Of a stretch of DNA of 64,000 nucleotides, positions 8,459-18,199 are shown one piece after another. Source of the stretch: Acinetobacter lactucae. GTDB lineage: Bacteria > Pseudomonadota > Gammaproteobacteria > Pseudomonadales > Moraxellaceae. The first letter of the stretch is position 1; each line of letters starts with the position of its first letter. The stretch lies in NCBI RefSeq assembly GCF_001605885.1, contig NZ_LRPE01000006.1, forward strand, positions 26,726 through 90,725, read 5' to 3'. The translations under genes were made by a program, and so were the position numbers. Under the pieces are notes generated by a model that saw only the letters and a list, made by a program, of their open reading frames with translations, made no database searches and was not told where the DNA came from.

Positions 8459-8474
8459 TGGCATGAAAATTGAA
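8459..8474 (+). promoter_or_regulatory. sigma-54-type promoter of glnK-amtB
   Basis: TGGCATG-AAAA-TTGAA matches the RpoN -24/-12 consensus except that the -12 element reads GA rather than GC and one -24 base differs. It lies 42 bp before the glnK start, and glnK-amtB operons are classic NtrC/RpoN targets, so the call is supported by context. Confidence 0.65.
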
Positions 8475-8479
8475 CATAA

Positions 8480-8854
<375 letters not shown>

Positions 8855-8911
8855 ATTGGCACAAAGCTTGCTGAGTAGAAAATAACTCGCAAATGAGGTT
8901 GGGGGACACGA

Positions 8912-10306
8912 ATGAAAAAAATACTTATGGCGCTCAGTCTATCAGGCGCTCTTTTGGGTGGTACTGCCGTTTGGGCAGAAGAAGCTGTAACAACGCCAAC
9001 ATCGGAAGTTGCGGCTGCATCAACATCTCAAGCTGCTGTAACTACTGCAGAAGCACCAGTTGCTGAAACTCCGGCAGCTCCAGCACCGGCACCTACTCTT
9101 GATACGGGTGATACCTCTTGGATTTTAGTTTCAACCGCATTGGTTCTATTAATGACCATTCCGGGATTGGCATTATTCTACGGCGGTATGGTACGTAAAA
9201 AAAATGTACTAAGTACGATGATGTTCAGCCTTTCAGCTGCAATCTTGGTAAGTTTGCTGTGGGTGATTGCTGGTTATTCAATCGCGTTCTCTGGCACAGG
9301 TGCATTTTTTGGTGATTTGTCTAAAGCAATGCTAAACGGGGTAGCGTTTGATGCATTAAGTGGGACAATTCCTGAAAGTCTCTTTGTTATTTTCCAAATG
9401 ACTTTTGCCATTATTACAGTGGCGATCCTTAGCGGTTCTATTGCAGACCGTATGAAGTATTCAGCTTTCATGGTGTTTATTGCAGTTTGGGTGCTCGTTG
9501 TTTACGCACCAATTACTCACTGGGTGTGGGCTGCAGATGGCTGGTTATTTAAAGCAGGTGCATTAGATTTTGCTGGTGGTACAGTTGTACATATCAACTC
9601 AGGTGTTGCAGGTCTAGTTGCTGCTTACATGCTTGGAAAACGTATTGGCCTTGGCCGTGAATCTATGGCTCCGCATAACCTGACTTTAACTGTAGTCGGC
9701 GCAAGCTTACTTTGGGTGGGTTGGTTCGGCTTTAACGGTGGTAGTGCTCTAGGCGCTGGTGCTCGTGCAAGTATGGCAATTTTAGTGACTCAAGTTGCTG
9801 CTGCCGCTGCTGCATTCTCTTGGTTAGTTGTTGAACGTATGATCCGTGGCAAAGCATCTGTATTAGGTGGTGCTTCTGGTGCGGTAGCTGGTTTGGTAGT
9901 GATTACACCTGCTGCAGGTTTTGTCGGTGTAGGCGGTGCTTTAGTCATGGGTCTTATCGGTGGTGTCGTGTGCTTCTGGGGTATTACTGCACTTAAACGC
10001 TTACTTAAAGCCGATGATGCTTTGGATGCATTTGGTTTACATGCGGTAGGTGGTATTGTCGGTGCGATTTTAACTGGCGTATTCTACAGTGATGAAATTA
10101 TTAAAGCAGCCAACGTTGCATTAGCTCCAACATTCGCTGGCCAATTGTGGGTGCAAGTTGAAGGCGTATTGGCAACCATGGTTTACAGCGGTATCGCGAC
10201 TTTCGTTATTCTTAAAGTGATTGATCTTGTGATTGGTATCCGTGTGAATGCTGATGATGAGCGCATGGGTCTCGATTTAAGCCAACATGGCGAACGTATT
10301 GAATAA
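8912..10306 (+). CDS. amtB: ammonium transporter
   Basis: This 464-residue Amt/MEP/Rh channel carries ammonium across the inner membrane. It has a cleavable signal peptide (to about residue 23, VWAEE), an Ala/Pro/Thr-rich segment to about residue 65, then eleven transmembrane helices. DFAGGTVVHINSGVAG holds one of the twin pore histidines and AFGLHAVGGIVGA the other. It follows glnK by 57 bp with SD GGGGGAC and ends before the terminator at 10336-10392. The Ala/Pro-rich N-terminal extension is longer than in E. coli AmtB. Confidence 0.96.
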   Translation: MKKILMALSLSGALLGGTAVWAEEAVTTPTSEVAAASTSQAAVTTAEAPVAETPAAPAPAPTLDTGDTSWILVSTALVLLMTIPGLALFYGGMVRKKNVLSTMMFSLSAAILVSLLWVIAGYSIAFSGTGAFFGDLSKAMLNGVAFDALSGTIPESLFVIFQMTFAIITVAILSGSIADRMKYSAFMVFIAVWVLVVYAPITHWVWAADGWLFKAGALDFAGGTVVHINSGVAGLVAAYMLGKRIGLGRESMAPHNLTLTVVGASLLWVGWFGFNGGSALGAGARASMAILVTQVAAAAAAFSWLVVERMIRGKASVLGGASGAVAGLVVITPAAGFVGVGGALVMGLIGGVVCFWGITALKRLLKADDALDAFGLHAVGGIVGAILTGVFYSDEIIKAANVALAPTFAGQLWVQVEGVLATMVYSGIATFVILKVIDLVIGIRVNADDERMGLDLSQHGERIE

Positions 10307-10335
10307 TCATCATTAATAATCTGCTGTCTTAAAAG

Positions 10336-10392
10336 AACAGTCTTGCGCTGTGATCAAAGCGATGTTTTGATCTTGCTCAGGACTGTTTTTTT
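10336..10392 (+). terminator. terminator of glnK-amtB
   Basis: AACAGTC (10336-10342) pairs with GACTGTT (10381-10387), with an inner GATCAAA/TTTTGATC stem, followed by a T-run. Confidence 0.8.
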
Positions 10393-10417
10393 GTCTTATA
10401 GAATGCTGGTTCTGTAA

Positions 10418-10437
10418 GTGTAGAAATTTTGCTACAC
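10418..10437. promoter_or_regulatory. inverted repeat upstream of nrdR
   Basis: GTGTAG (10418-10423) and CTACAC (10432-10437) are perfect 6-bp arms separated by 8 bp, located 33 bp before the nrdR start. CTACAC overlaps a plausible -10 (TACACT), so protein binding here could repress the operon. The arms do not match the known NrdR box well. Confidence 0.35.
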
Positions 10438-10469
10438 TAGGTCAAAGTAATCGACCCTATAAATCCGCT

Positions 10470-10928
10470 ATGCATTGTCCATTTTGCAACGCCGCAGATA
10501 GTAAAGTCATCGATTCACGTTTAGCCGCCGAAGGCTGTCAGATTCGTCGACGTCGTGAGTGTGTAAGTTGCGGTGAACGTTTTACCACTTTTGAAAGCTA
10601 TGAAGTGGTAATGCCCCGTGTGATCAAATCGAATGGAAAAAATGAACCTTTCGATGAGGCCAAATTACGCCGTTCGTTAATGCATGCGTTGCAAAAACGT
10701 CCAGTCACACAAGAGCAGATCGAAACAGTTTTAAGTGATATTCAGTTGCAGATTCGCCGTTTAGGTGAGCGTGATGTGAAATCTAGAACAATTGGCGAAA
10801 TTGTCATGCAGTCTTTATTTGCCCTTGACCATGTTGCTTACGTCCGATTTGCTTCTGTGTATCAAGATTTTCAGGATGTTGAAGCGTTTCGCCGTCAAAT
10901 TGAGCAAATGCAGCAACGTGAACATTAA
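10470..10928 (+). CDS. nrdR: ribonucleotide reductase regulator NrdR
   Basis: The 152-residue repressor senses ATP/dATP and controls ribonucleotide reductase genes. It has an N-terminal zinc ribbon (Cys3, Cys6, Cys31, Cys34) with the family-specific RRRREC segment, and an ATP-cone domain (about 49-139). Length is standard. It is the first gene of nrdR-ribD-aamA-ribE, and NrdR next to ribD is common in gammaproteobacteria. The ATG at 10470 lacks a strong SD. Confidence 0.96.
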
Positions 10929-10943
10929 TCATTTGAGATTTTT

Positions 10944-12029
10944 ATGTCTGAGTTGAAACAAGATCAGTATTGGATGCAGCAAGCCATTGAACTTGCCAAA
11001 CGAGGACTCTATTCGACCAAGCCTAATCCAAATGTTGGTTGTGTGATTGTCAAAGATGATCGGTTAATTGGTGAAGGCTTTCATCCTAAAGCAGGTCAAC
11101 CACACGCTGAGGTTTTTGCCTTACGCGAGGCGGGTGAACATGCGCAAGGCGCAACAGCTTACGTTACGCTTGAACCGTGTGCGCACTATGGCAGAACCCC
11201 TCCTTGTGCCGAAGCATTGGTGAAAGCCCAAGTTAAAAAAGTGGTGGTCGCTTGTCCTGATCCAAATCCACTGGTTGCGGGTAAGGGTGTTCAGATTTTA
11301 AAAAATGCCGGAATTGAAGTAGAAGTTGGCATTTGTGAAGATTTAGCATCAAAACTTAATCAAGGCTTTTTAAAAGCAATGTCTACAGGCATGCCTTATG
11401 TACGTTTAAAAGTCGCTTCAAGTTTAGATGGGCGTACCGCAATGGCGTCAGGTGAGTCGAAGTGGATTACCGGTTCTGCTGCTCGTCAAGATGTACAACA
11501 TTGGCGTGCGATTTCTGGAGCAGTGATTACAGGTATTGAAACTGTGATTGCCGATGATTGTCAGCTTAACGTGCGTTCACTCCATAATATTGATATCGAG
11601 ACGGTTGCGCAGCCAAAACGTGTTGTTTTAGATCGCCAAGGACGTTTGCCACTTAACGCTAAGATCTTAGAGAATCCTGAAGCTGTGATGGTGATGGGGC
11701 CGTATCGTCAAGAACTTGCTGATTTAGGCGTGATACAATTAGAAATTCAGCCTTTAAAAATGCTGTTACAGACCCTATCTAAGCAACATCAAATTTATGA
11801 TGTGTTGGTTGAGGCTGGCGCAACATTGTCTACTGCCTTTTTGCAAGAAGGTTTGGTGGACGAATTGATCAGTTATATTGCCCCGACATTATTGGGGAAA
11901 AGTGCAAGAGCCATGTTCAATGCAGAATTTGAATATATGGCAGAGCAACTTCGTTTTACACTTCTTGATGTGACACAAATTGATCAAGATATACGCTTAA
12001 GGTTAATCCCTACGCAAGAGAAAGTATGA
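10944..12029 (+). CDS. ribD: bifunctional riboflavin deaminase/reductase RibD
   Basis: RibD deaminates and then reduces the pyrimidine intermediate made from GTP by RibA in riboflavin synthesis. The 361-residue protein has an N-terminal cytidine-deaminase-like domain whose zinc ligands are His54 (PHAEVFAL), Cys79 and Cys88 (TLEPC, TPPC), and a C-terminal NADPH reductase domain (about 150-355, RLKVASSLDGRTA). It follows nrdR by 15 bp and overlaps the methyltransferase gene by 4 nt (ATGA), implying translational coupling. Confidence 0.96.
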   Translation: MSELKQDQYWMQQAIELAKRGLYSTKPNPNVGCVIVKDDRLIGEGFHPKAGQPHAEVFALREAGEHAQGATAYVTLEPCAHYGRTPPCAEALVKAQVKKVVVACPDPNPLVAGKGVQILKNAGIEVEVGICEDLASKLNQGFLKAMSTGMPYVRLKVASSLDGRTAMASGESKWITGSAARQDVQHWRAISGAVITGIETVIADDCQLNVRSLHNIDIETVAQPKRVVLDRQGRLPLNAKILENPEAVMVMGPYRQELADLGVIQLEIQPLKMLLQTLSKQHQIYDVLVEAGATLSTAFLQEGLVDELISYIAPTLLGKSARAMFNAEFEYMAEQLRFTLLDVTQIDQDIRLRLIPTQEKV

Positions 12030-13318
12030 ATTCAGAGCCTTCGGTTTATCACAAACGTCGTCATGCAGCCCGTACGACAGACGAATATCTTTTCCATCAG
12101 CTTGTACCGTACTTGGGTAATAAGCGCCGATTGCTCCATCTAATTTTAGAAGCCCTTGAAATTACAGGGACGCTGAATAGCAAGAAAAAGAATCCACCGA
12201 TTTTTGCCGATTTTTTTGCCGGCAGTGGCGTTGTATCTCGTTTAGCACGTCAAAATGGTTACCGTGTGATTGCGAATGACTGGGAACCTTATAGTCATGC
12301 TTTAAATCATGCGATTTTAGCTTGTGTAGATGCACCTGCTTTTAAAGAATTGGGTGGCTATCAAAAGGCAATCGATTATTTAAATCGTTTACCAGAAGTT
12401 AAAGGTTGGGTAACGCATAACCTTTGTCCACGTAACGATGATGTATACGATCCAACTCGTGACCGTTTATTCTTTAAACGTCGTAATGGTATGCGTATCG
12501 ATGCAATTCGCCAGCAGATTGCAACATGGCAGGCACAAGGTGCAATTAATGATGTAGAGATGAGTGCTTTACTTGCGCCATTGCTCTATTCAGCCAGTTT
12601 TGTTAGTAATACGAGTGGCGTATTTAAAAGTTTCCACCAAGGGTGGGGCGGACGTACTCAAACTGCGTTAGAGCGAATTGAGTCATTACTTTGGTTAACA
12701 CCGAGCCGTTTTTGCGAGATTGGTGATCGTAAACGTCCGGCTGCTGAAATGTGGTGTGTAGATTCACAACATCTAGCCAATCAAATGAGTGGTTTTGAAG
12801 TCGATGTTGCTTATCTTGATCCACCGTATAACCAACACGCATATAGTAGTAATTACCACGTTTTAAATGCATTAACTTTATGGGATCAGGTGGATTTACC
12901 TTCACCAGATACCAAAGGTTATAAGAGTGGTATTGATAGAGCATGGCGTAAAGAGCGTCCAAGCCCATATAACTCTTCTAAACATGCAAAAGATGCATAT
13001 GAGAAATTACTTTCAACCATCAATGCGCGCTATATTCTGACCAGTTATTCAACTGATGGTAATATCGAGCCGAAAGATTTGCTTATGGCTAATCTGGAGC
13101 GGGGCAAAGTCACCTTGTTAACACAAGATGTTCCGCGTTATCGAGTGAGTAAACAACGACAGTCTGAACGTGCACGCGTACTTGAGTTTATTGTGATTAC
13201 TGATACTCATGCCAAGTCAGGACCACCATTACGTCAGTTATTAGGCCAGCTTTACCACTTCGCCGAGCTAGGTGGTGTAGATACCTCAGGTAATAGTACA
13301 CAGCTCGCACTTTGGTAA
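12026..13318 (+). CDS. aamA: orphan DNA adenine-N6 methyltransferase (AamA-type, D12 class)
   Basis: The 430-residue protein carries the D12-class layout: YLGNKRRLL near residue 29, the AdoMet-binding FADFFAGSG (60-68) and the catalytic DPPY (265-268). No restriction endonuclease gene is adjacent, so it is an orphan (solitary) methyltransferase likely to act on gene expression or replication timing. It is coupled to ribD by a 4-nt overlap and followed by ribE, an odd place for such an enzyme. It corresponds by position to A. baumannii A1S_0222 (AamA), which from memory is an adenine methyltransferase recognising GAATTC and linked to surface motility; that identity was not checked. Codon use looks like its neighbours, giving no sign of recent transfer. 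Confidence 0.88.
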   Translation: MNSEPSVYHKRRHAARTTDEYLFHQLVPYLGNKRRLLHLILEALEITGTLNSKKKNPPIFADFFAGSGVVSRLARQNGYRVIANDWEPYSHALNHAILACVDAPAFKELGGYQKAIDYLNRLPEVKGWVTHNLCPRNDDVYDPTRDRLFFKRRNGMRIDAIRQQIATWQAQGAINDVEMSALLAPLLYSASFVSNTSGVFKSFHQGWGGRTQTALERIESLLWLTPSRFCEIGDRKRPAAEMWCVDSQHLANQMSGFEVDVAYLDPPYNQHAYSSNYHVLNALTLWDQVDLPSPDTKGYKSGIDRAWRKERPSPYNSSKHAKDAYEKLLSTINARYILTSYSTDGNIEPKDLLMANLERGKVTLLTQDVPRYRVSKQRQSERARVLEFIVITDTHAKSGPPLRQLLGQLYHFAELGGVDTSGNSTQLALW

Positions 13319-13361
13319 GCGCTGCAACTTAAGCAGTGTAAAAAGATTTGGAGATTGAGCC

Positions 13362-14021
13362 ATGTTTACAGGCATCATTGAAAGTTTAGGAAAAGTTGAA
13401 AGCCTGCAAAGTGTAGGTGGCGATGTACGTTTACGGATTCAGACTGATCTGGATATGTCTGATGTACATTTGGGTGACTCGATTGCAACCAATGGTATTT
13501 GTCTCACAGTGATTGAATGGGGCGATAACTGGTACGCAGCGGATGTTTCTCGTGAAAGTTTAAATCGAACGACTTTGGGTAACTGGAAAGTTGGGCAACG
13601 TGTCAATGTTGAAAAGGCAATGTTACCGACAACGCGCTTTGGCGGGCACATTGTAAGTGGTCACGTTGATGGCGTAGGTGAAATTACCGTAGTACGAGAA
13701 GACGCTCGTTCAATCTATTATGAAGTTACAGCACCAGCAGAACTTGCTAAATATTTGGCGGAAAAAGGTTCTGTAACCGTCGATGGAATTAGCTTAACGA
13801 TTAACCACTTACGTGGAAATATTTTAAGCTTGAATCTGATTCCGCATACCGCAGAACGTACCAATATTGGAACGTGGCAAGTAGGCAGTAAAGTAAATCT
13901 TGAAGTTGATGTTTTAGCACGTTATATCGAGCGATTATTGCTGGGCGATAAAACTGCCGAGCAAAAAACCGAGTCAAATATTAGTATGGCTTTTTTAGCT
14001 GAGAATGGTTTTTTAAAATAA
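13362..14021 (+). CDS. ribE: riboflavin synthase alpha chain
   Basis: This enzyme dismutates two 6,7-dimethyl-8-ribityllumazine molecules to riboflavin. The 219-residue protein starts with the invariant MFTGIIE and has two lumazine-binding repeats (about 1-97 and 98-195, with matching GHIVSGHVDGVG and SLTINHL elements). An SD (GGAG) lies 10 nt before the ATG. It ends the nrdR-ribD-aamA-ribE operon before a strong terminator. ribBA and ribH are not in the window. Confidence 0.96.
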   Translation: MFTGIIESLGKVESLQSVGGDVRLRIQTDLDMSDVHLGDSIATNGICLTVIEWGDNWYAADVSRESLNRTTLGNWKVGQRVNVEKAMLPTTRFGGHIVSGHVDGVGEITVVREDARSIYYEVTAPAELAKYLAEKGSVTVDGISLTINHLRGNILSLNLIPHTAERTNIGTWQVGSKVNLEVDVLARYIERLLLGDKTAEQKTESNISMAFLAENGFLK

Positions 14022-14040
14022 AAGCTAGTTCATTAAAATA

Positions 14041-14068
14041 AAAAACCGGACACATGTTCCGGTTTTTT
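14041..14068. terminator. terminator after ribE
   Basis: AAAAACCGGA (14041-14050) pairs with TCCGGTTTTT (14058-14067) around a 7-nt loop. It is bidirectional, also ending the small leftward gene at 14081. Confidence 0.88.
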
Positions 14069-14080
14069 ATTTTTGAAAAA

Positions 14081-14299
14081 TTAATGCTTGGTGAGAGTAA
14101 CTGAATGTGTGCCGACCCAAGCTTTATGATGTTGGGTACGAGTAATCGTAAAGTCCCCTTTTTCTGATGCTCGTGTCAGCAAGATTGAGAGCGAATTAAA
14201 GTCGTTATGACTCATATAAAGTTCTTGTGCTGAAAATGTCCATTGCTCGCCTTGATTAAGCTGCTCAAGTTGCTTTGAAATCTGATGCGGAATGTCCAT
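14081..14299 (-). CDS. small protein of unknown function
   Basis: This 72-residue product was not recognised. It has no signal peptide or membrane segment and is predicted cytoplasmic. Support for coding comes from a good ribosome site (GAGGG about 8 nt before the ATG), a clean stop followed by a terminator, and ordinary composition. It may be the last gene of the leftward pepA-holC set, 139 bp beyond the coiled-coil gene, or stand alone. No function can be assigned. Confidence 0.6.
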   Translation of the reverse strand: MDIPHQISKQLEQLNQGEQWTFSAQELYMSHNDFNSLSILLTRASEKGDFTITRTQHHKAWVGTHSVTLTKH

Positions 14300-14438
14300 T
14301 TCTTACCCTCATTAATTATCTTAAAAACACTACTTTTTATTCTTATAATCATTTGATCTATAAGAATAATATTTGTGTCTATTTTGTGACACATAAGTGT
14401 CAGTTTTATGACAAAGAGGCTTTTAAAAGTTTACTTTT

Positions 14439-15068
14439 CTATTTTTCATCAGAAAACTTAGAATTTTTTAAGATATATTCAATTTCTTCTTGAGCTGCCG
14501 ACTGTAGTTTGGCTCGGAAAGCCGTTACAGACTCTTCAATTAAGTTCTCAGCTTCAAGTTCTAAACGAATGCGTAAACTTTCAAGCTCAGATAAGATTTG
14601 GTCATCAGTAATACTAAGTTTTACGCCAGAAGAGTAATTGACTGCTGGTGTTTCGGGGTTTTTCTGATAACGCGCAGTTTGCTCTGCAACTTCTTGTTCT
14701 AACTGACTGCGGATGGTTTGAAGTGCTTCAGTCTGTTCACTAAATTGACGAACTTCATCGGCTTGCAATTCGGCAGCATATGCCGCTTCTAATGCTCGTT
14801 TATCAGCAAGTGCTTTCTCTAAAGCAAGCTGACGACGAATACGTGCTTGCTCAATCAGCTCTGCCTTAAGGTCCGCGTAAGCTTTTTCAATTTTTTGCTG
14901 TGATTCTAACTGCGCTTTTTCGTCATTTAAAACCCAAAGCTGAATCGGAGTTTGAGGTTCTAATAAGTCGCAAATACGTGCCAGATCTTGTTGATAGGCA
15001 TGACGGACAGCTTCAGGCGCATTTAACCATCTTTTTTTAAAATCTTGCCCGACATTTAATGCCACCAT
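14439..15068 (-). CDS. coiled-coil protein of unknown function
   Basis: This 209-residue product has a short globular N-terminus (about 1-55, with WLNAPEAVRHAYQQDLARICDL-like helical content) followed by a long, Glu/Ala/Arg-rich helical stretch (about 60-130) and a second helical region (about 155-205), so it is probably an extended coiled coil. There is no signal peptide. The SD AAGGAGAAGC directly precedes the ATG. It lies 38 nt downstream of holC, suggesting cotranscription with pepA and holC. The helices resemble generic ATP-synthase b-like stalks only by composition; no function is assigned. Confidence 0.7.
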   Translation of the reverse strand: MVALNVGQDFKKRWLNAPEAVRHAYQQDLARICDLLEPQTPIQLWVLNDEKAQLESQQKIEKAYADLKAELIEQARIRRQLALEKALADKRALEAAYAAELQADEVRQFSEQTEALQTIRSQLEQEVAEQTARYQKNPETPAVNYSSGVKLSITDDQILSELESLRIRLELEAENLIEESVTAFRAKLQSAAQEEIEYILKNSKFSDEK

Positions 15069-15106
15069 GCTTCTCCTTTGTTCAACAGTATTTACATTTT
15101 AGCGCG

Positions 15107-15514
15107 TTATAATTTAAAGGTCCGCGGTTCTATACCCAAACGACGATACATTTTAAATTTTTCTCGACCAATTTGCTTGGCTGTTTCATTATTTTCAACA
15201 ATTTCTATAATGTGGCTAAAATGCTCAACTTGTTCAAGTGCATGATTGTTAAAATTAAATACTAACAAGCCTTGTTCAAGCGGTTGTTTAGCCGAAATAC
15301 ATACAGCAGCTTCAGCTTGATCAATCCCATGCGCAATGAAACTTACAGGGTCGAAATCCCATAATCTTTCATCAAGAGTTTGTTGTAGCTGCACATCTGG
15401 GCAATACCACCAGATTTTAGGATGCTTCTGTAAAATCTTTCGGCATAAACGGCAAGCACTATCGACTTGCCGTTCTTCACTGGTTTCAAACAGATAAAAA
15501 CTAACTTTAGCCAT
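15107..15514 (-). CDS. holC: DNA polymerase III chi subunit
   Basis: HolC links the clamp loader to SSB on single-stranded DNA. The 135-residue sequence shows the family N-terminus (KVSFYLFE), the conserved [11 protein letters not shown] segment and the [12 protein letters not shown] loop. It overlaps the 3' end of pepA by 8 nt, the same pepA-holC order found in E. coli and Pseudomonas, implying cotranscription. Confidence 0.92.
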   Translation of the reverse strand: MAKVSFYLFETSEERQVDSACRLCRKILQKHPKIWWYCPDVQLQQTLDERLWDFDPVSFIAHGIDQAEAAVCISAKQPLEQGLLVFNFNNHALEQVEHFSHIIEIVENNETAKQIGREKFKMYRRLGIEPRTFKL

Positions 15515-16955
15515 TCGTATTTACACGATTCGCTAAAAATTGCATGAGTAATGGTACTGGACGCCCTGTTGCGCCTTTAGCTGGGCCAGATAACCATGCT
15601 GTTCCTGCTACATCTAAATGAGCCCAGCGATACTCGCGTGTAAAGCGTTCAAGGAAACAAGCTGCCGTAATCGCACCGCCGTATGGACCGCCAATGTTTG
15701 CAATATCTGCAAATGGTGAATCAAGTAATTCTTGATAATCTTCAATCACTGGCATACGCCATACACGGTCAAATGATTGCTCACCCGCTTGTTGGAGTTC
15801 AGCTGCTAAAGCATCATCAGGTGAGAACAAACCACTAAGCACTTTACCTAAAGCGACTACACATGCACCTGTTAAGGTCGCAATATCGACCACAACTGCC
15901 GGATTGAAGCGTTTGATATAGGTCAATGTGTCACACAGTACTAAACGGCCTTCTGCATCGGTATTTAAGATTTCAACAGTTTGGCCGCTCATGGTTGTCA
16001 CAATATCGCCCGGACGAGTTGCTTTACCAGAAGGCATGTTTTCTGCGGCTGCAATTGCTCCAACGACATGAATCGGAAGTTTCGCTTCGCATAGTGCACG
16101 AATAGTCCCTAGAACAGAGGCAGCTCCGCACATATCGAATTTCATTTCATCCATGCCGAGGCCTGGTTTTAAAGAAATGCCGCCTGTATCAAAAGTAACG
16201 CCTTTACCAACCAGCACAACAGGCGCTTGATCGATTCCAGCTTGGTATTCGAGTGTTACGATACGACCCGGACGTTCAGATCCTTTGCTGACTGCAAGAA
16301 AAGCATACATGCCTAAATCAGCCATTTGCTGCTCATTTAAGACAGTAACTTTGAGTAGGTCAGGGAATTCTGCAGCTAAAGCTAATGCTTGTTCTGCTAA
16401 ATATTCAGGGAAACAAATGTTACCTGGACGGTTTCCGAGGTCACGTGCATACGACTGACCAGACTGTACGGCATGCACTAAAGCCAGTTGTTTTTCATCG
16501 AGGCTAGTCGTTGAACTAATTAAATCAACCTGTTGTAACACAAATTCATTTTTTTTCGATTTAAACTCATCATAACCATAAGCTGCTTGAGTTAAGCTTA
16601 AAGCGAATAAATAATGGTATTCGACAGGTAACGCAGCAATATCAATCGCGATATGCTTAAATTTATTTTGTGTCGATTTGATAATGGTTTGGGCAAGTTT
16701 AGCGAGCTTAACCGCCTGAAGTTCGGTTGTTTTTCCTAAGCCAAGTAATTGGCTATGAGGTTGATTTGAAATCTGACCGAATAAAGGCAGAGTTTCATTG
16801 AAGTTGCCTTTGAATTGGGTGGCAGTAAGGACGCTTTCTAGGTTATTGATTTGATATGTGTTGATGTTGCTTTGTAGCTGTTCTGAATCAACTAAAACCC
16901 ACAAAGATTCATTAGATGTCTGTTCGGGAAAAGTTGTATAAGTTGTAAATTTCAT
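15507..16955 (-). CDS. pepA: leucyl aminopeptidase PepA (M17)
   Basis: This two-zinc cytosolic aminopeptidase releases N-terminal residues; in E. coli PepA also serves as a DNA-binding accessory in Xer recombination. The 482-residue protein has the M17 signature NTDAEGRL (331-338) and metal ligands in [11 protein letters not shown] (Lys251, Asp256). It diverges from lptF across 143 bp. Length is a little below that of E. coli PepA (503). Confidence 0.95.
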   Translation of the reverse strand: MKFTTYTTFPEQTSNESLWVLVDSEQLQSNINTYQINNLESVLTATQFKGNFNETLPLFGQISNQPHSQLLGLGKTTELQAVKLAKLAQTIIKSTQNKFKHIAIDIAALPVEYHYLFALSLTQAAYGYDEFKSKKNEFVLQQVDLISSTTSLDEKQLALVHAVQSGQSYARDLGNRPGNICFPEYLAEQALALAAEFPDLLKVTVLNEQQMADLGMYAFLAVSKGSERPGRIVTLEYQAGIDQAPVVLVGKGVTFDTGGISLKPGLGMDEMKFDMCGAASVLGTIRALCEAKLPIHVVGAIAAAENMPSGKATRPGDIVTTMSGQTVEILNTDAEGRLVLCDTLTYIKRFNPAVVVDIATLTGACVVALGKVLSGLFSPDDALAAELQQAGEQSFDRVWRMPVIEDYQELLDSPFADIANIGGPYGGAITAACFLERFTREYRWAHLDVAGTAWLSGPAKGATGRPVPLLMQFLANRVNTNG

Positions 16956-17098
16956 GGCTGCCGTGATTGCCTATAGAAAGTTATGTTGGATTAAAACATT
17001 GAAACACTTTCAAGCATAGCGTTGCAATGTGCGGTTTTATATTTTTAACATTCGGGTAAACTAGCACACGTCCCGATTAGCCTTTTGGAAGTATTACT

Positions 17099-18199
17099 TT
17101 GATTATTCGGCGTTATCTCGTCAAGCAAGTTGTCTCTACCTCATTGGTGGTCATTTCTTTACTGACCCTAATCATGATGGGTGGTCGTCTGATCAAATAC
17201 TTTGGTGTGGCGGCGCAGGGGCGTTTAGATGCCGGTATCTTGTTTAGCATCATTGGATATCGTTTACCTGAATTTTTAACACTCATCTTACCACTGGGTC
17301 TTTTCATTGGTTTAATGTTGGTGTTTGGTCGTTTATATGTTGACCATGAAATGGCTGTATTGAATGGTAGTGGTGTAAGCCGTCATCAATTAGCGCGATT
17401 ACTCATTCCAATGACCCTTGTTTATATGGTGTGTCAGTCTGTGCTGATGCTTTGGATGACGCCGTGGGGACTACGTGAGTTTGAAAAGCTGACAACTACA
17501 CAAGCAGTGCGTACAGGTTTCGATTTGGTTCGGCCAAGAGAATTTATTTCTTCTGGTCCATATACGATCTATGCAGGTTCATTGTCAGAAGACCGAAAGA
17601 ATTTGAAAGACATTTTCTTTTATCAGCGTGCTGCTAAAGAAGATAAGCCAGATGTTATGATTTTGGCAAAAGAAGCGACTCGAGTAGAAGTTGCAAATGA
17701 CACCGCCAATGTCGTTGATTTGGTACAAGGCCGTCGTTATGAAATATTCCCGGGACAACCAAAATATACACAAGCAGAGTTTCAGTCTTATCGTCTACGT
17801 TTAGAAAATGACAAAGACGTTAAGTTTGAAAGTGGCGATGTAGAGGCTCTATCAACAACAAAACTTTTTTCAAAAACGAATGATCCAGTCATTAGAAGTG
17901 AGTTGGGATGGCGTTTATTTGGGCCATTTACCATTGTTATTGCGTTAATGCTATCAGTGGCATTGTCTGAGGTGAGTCCACGACAAGGCCGTTATTACCG
18001 TCTTATTCCGGCGATTTTTATTTTTTCCAGTCTGATCGTATTAATGATTGCAATCAAGACTCGTATTAGTAAAGAAGAACTCGATATTTGGGCTTATCCT
18101 GCCGTGTTAGTTGTTTACGGTGTTGCTGCCGCCTTATTCTCACGTAAGCAAAAGTTAGGACCAAAAATCAAGAAACAGATCAAGCGAGTGAAATTATAA
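17099..18199 (+). CDS. lptF: LPS/LOS export permease LptF
   Basis: LptF is one of two inner membrane permeases of the LptB2FG exporter that moves lipooligosaccharide to the periplasmic bridge. The 366-residue product has the expected six helices, three at the N-terminus and three after residue 270, flanking a periplasmic beta-jellyroll domain. The start is TTG at 17099, with GGAAG 7 nt before it and the family-typical IIRRYLVKQV immediately after; no ATG lies near. The stop overlaps the lptG start by one base. Confidence 0.94.
   Translation: MIIRRYLVKQVVSTSLVVISLLTLIMMGGRLIKYFGVAAQGRLDAGILFSIIGYRLPEFLTLILPLGLFIGLMLVFGRLYVDHEMAVLNGSGVSRHQLARLLIPMTLVYMVCQSVLMLWMTPWGLREFEKLTTTQAVRTGFDLVRPREFISSGPYTIYAGSLSEDRKNLKDIFFYQRAAKEDKPDVMILAKEATRVEVANDTANVVDLVQGRRYEIFPGQPKYTQAEFQSYRLRLENDKDVKFESGDVEALSTTKLFSKTNDPVIRSELGWRLFGPFTIVIALMLSVALSEVSPRQGRYYRLIPAIFIFSSLIVLMIAIKTRISKEELDIWAYPAVLVVYGVAAALFSRKQKLGPKIKKQIKRVKL

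Noticed and set aside
12624..12968. 114-codon minus-strand frame inside aamA
   Set aside because: It lies wholly within the methyltransferase coding sequence; the aamA motifs are intact and nothing supports an antisense gene.
10306..14021. FMN riboswitch in front of the rib genes
   Set aside because: No RFN-element consensus was seen before nrdR, ribD or ribE.
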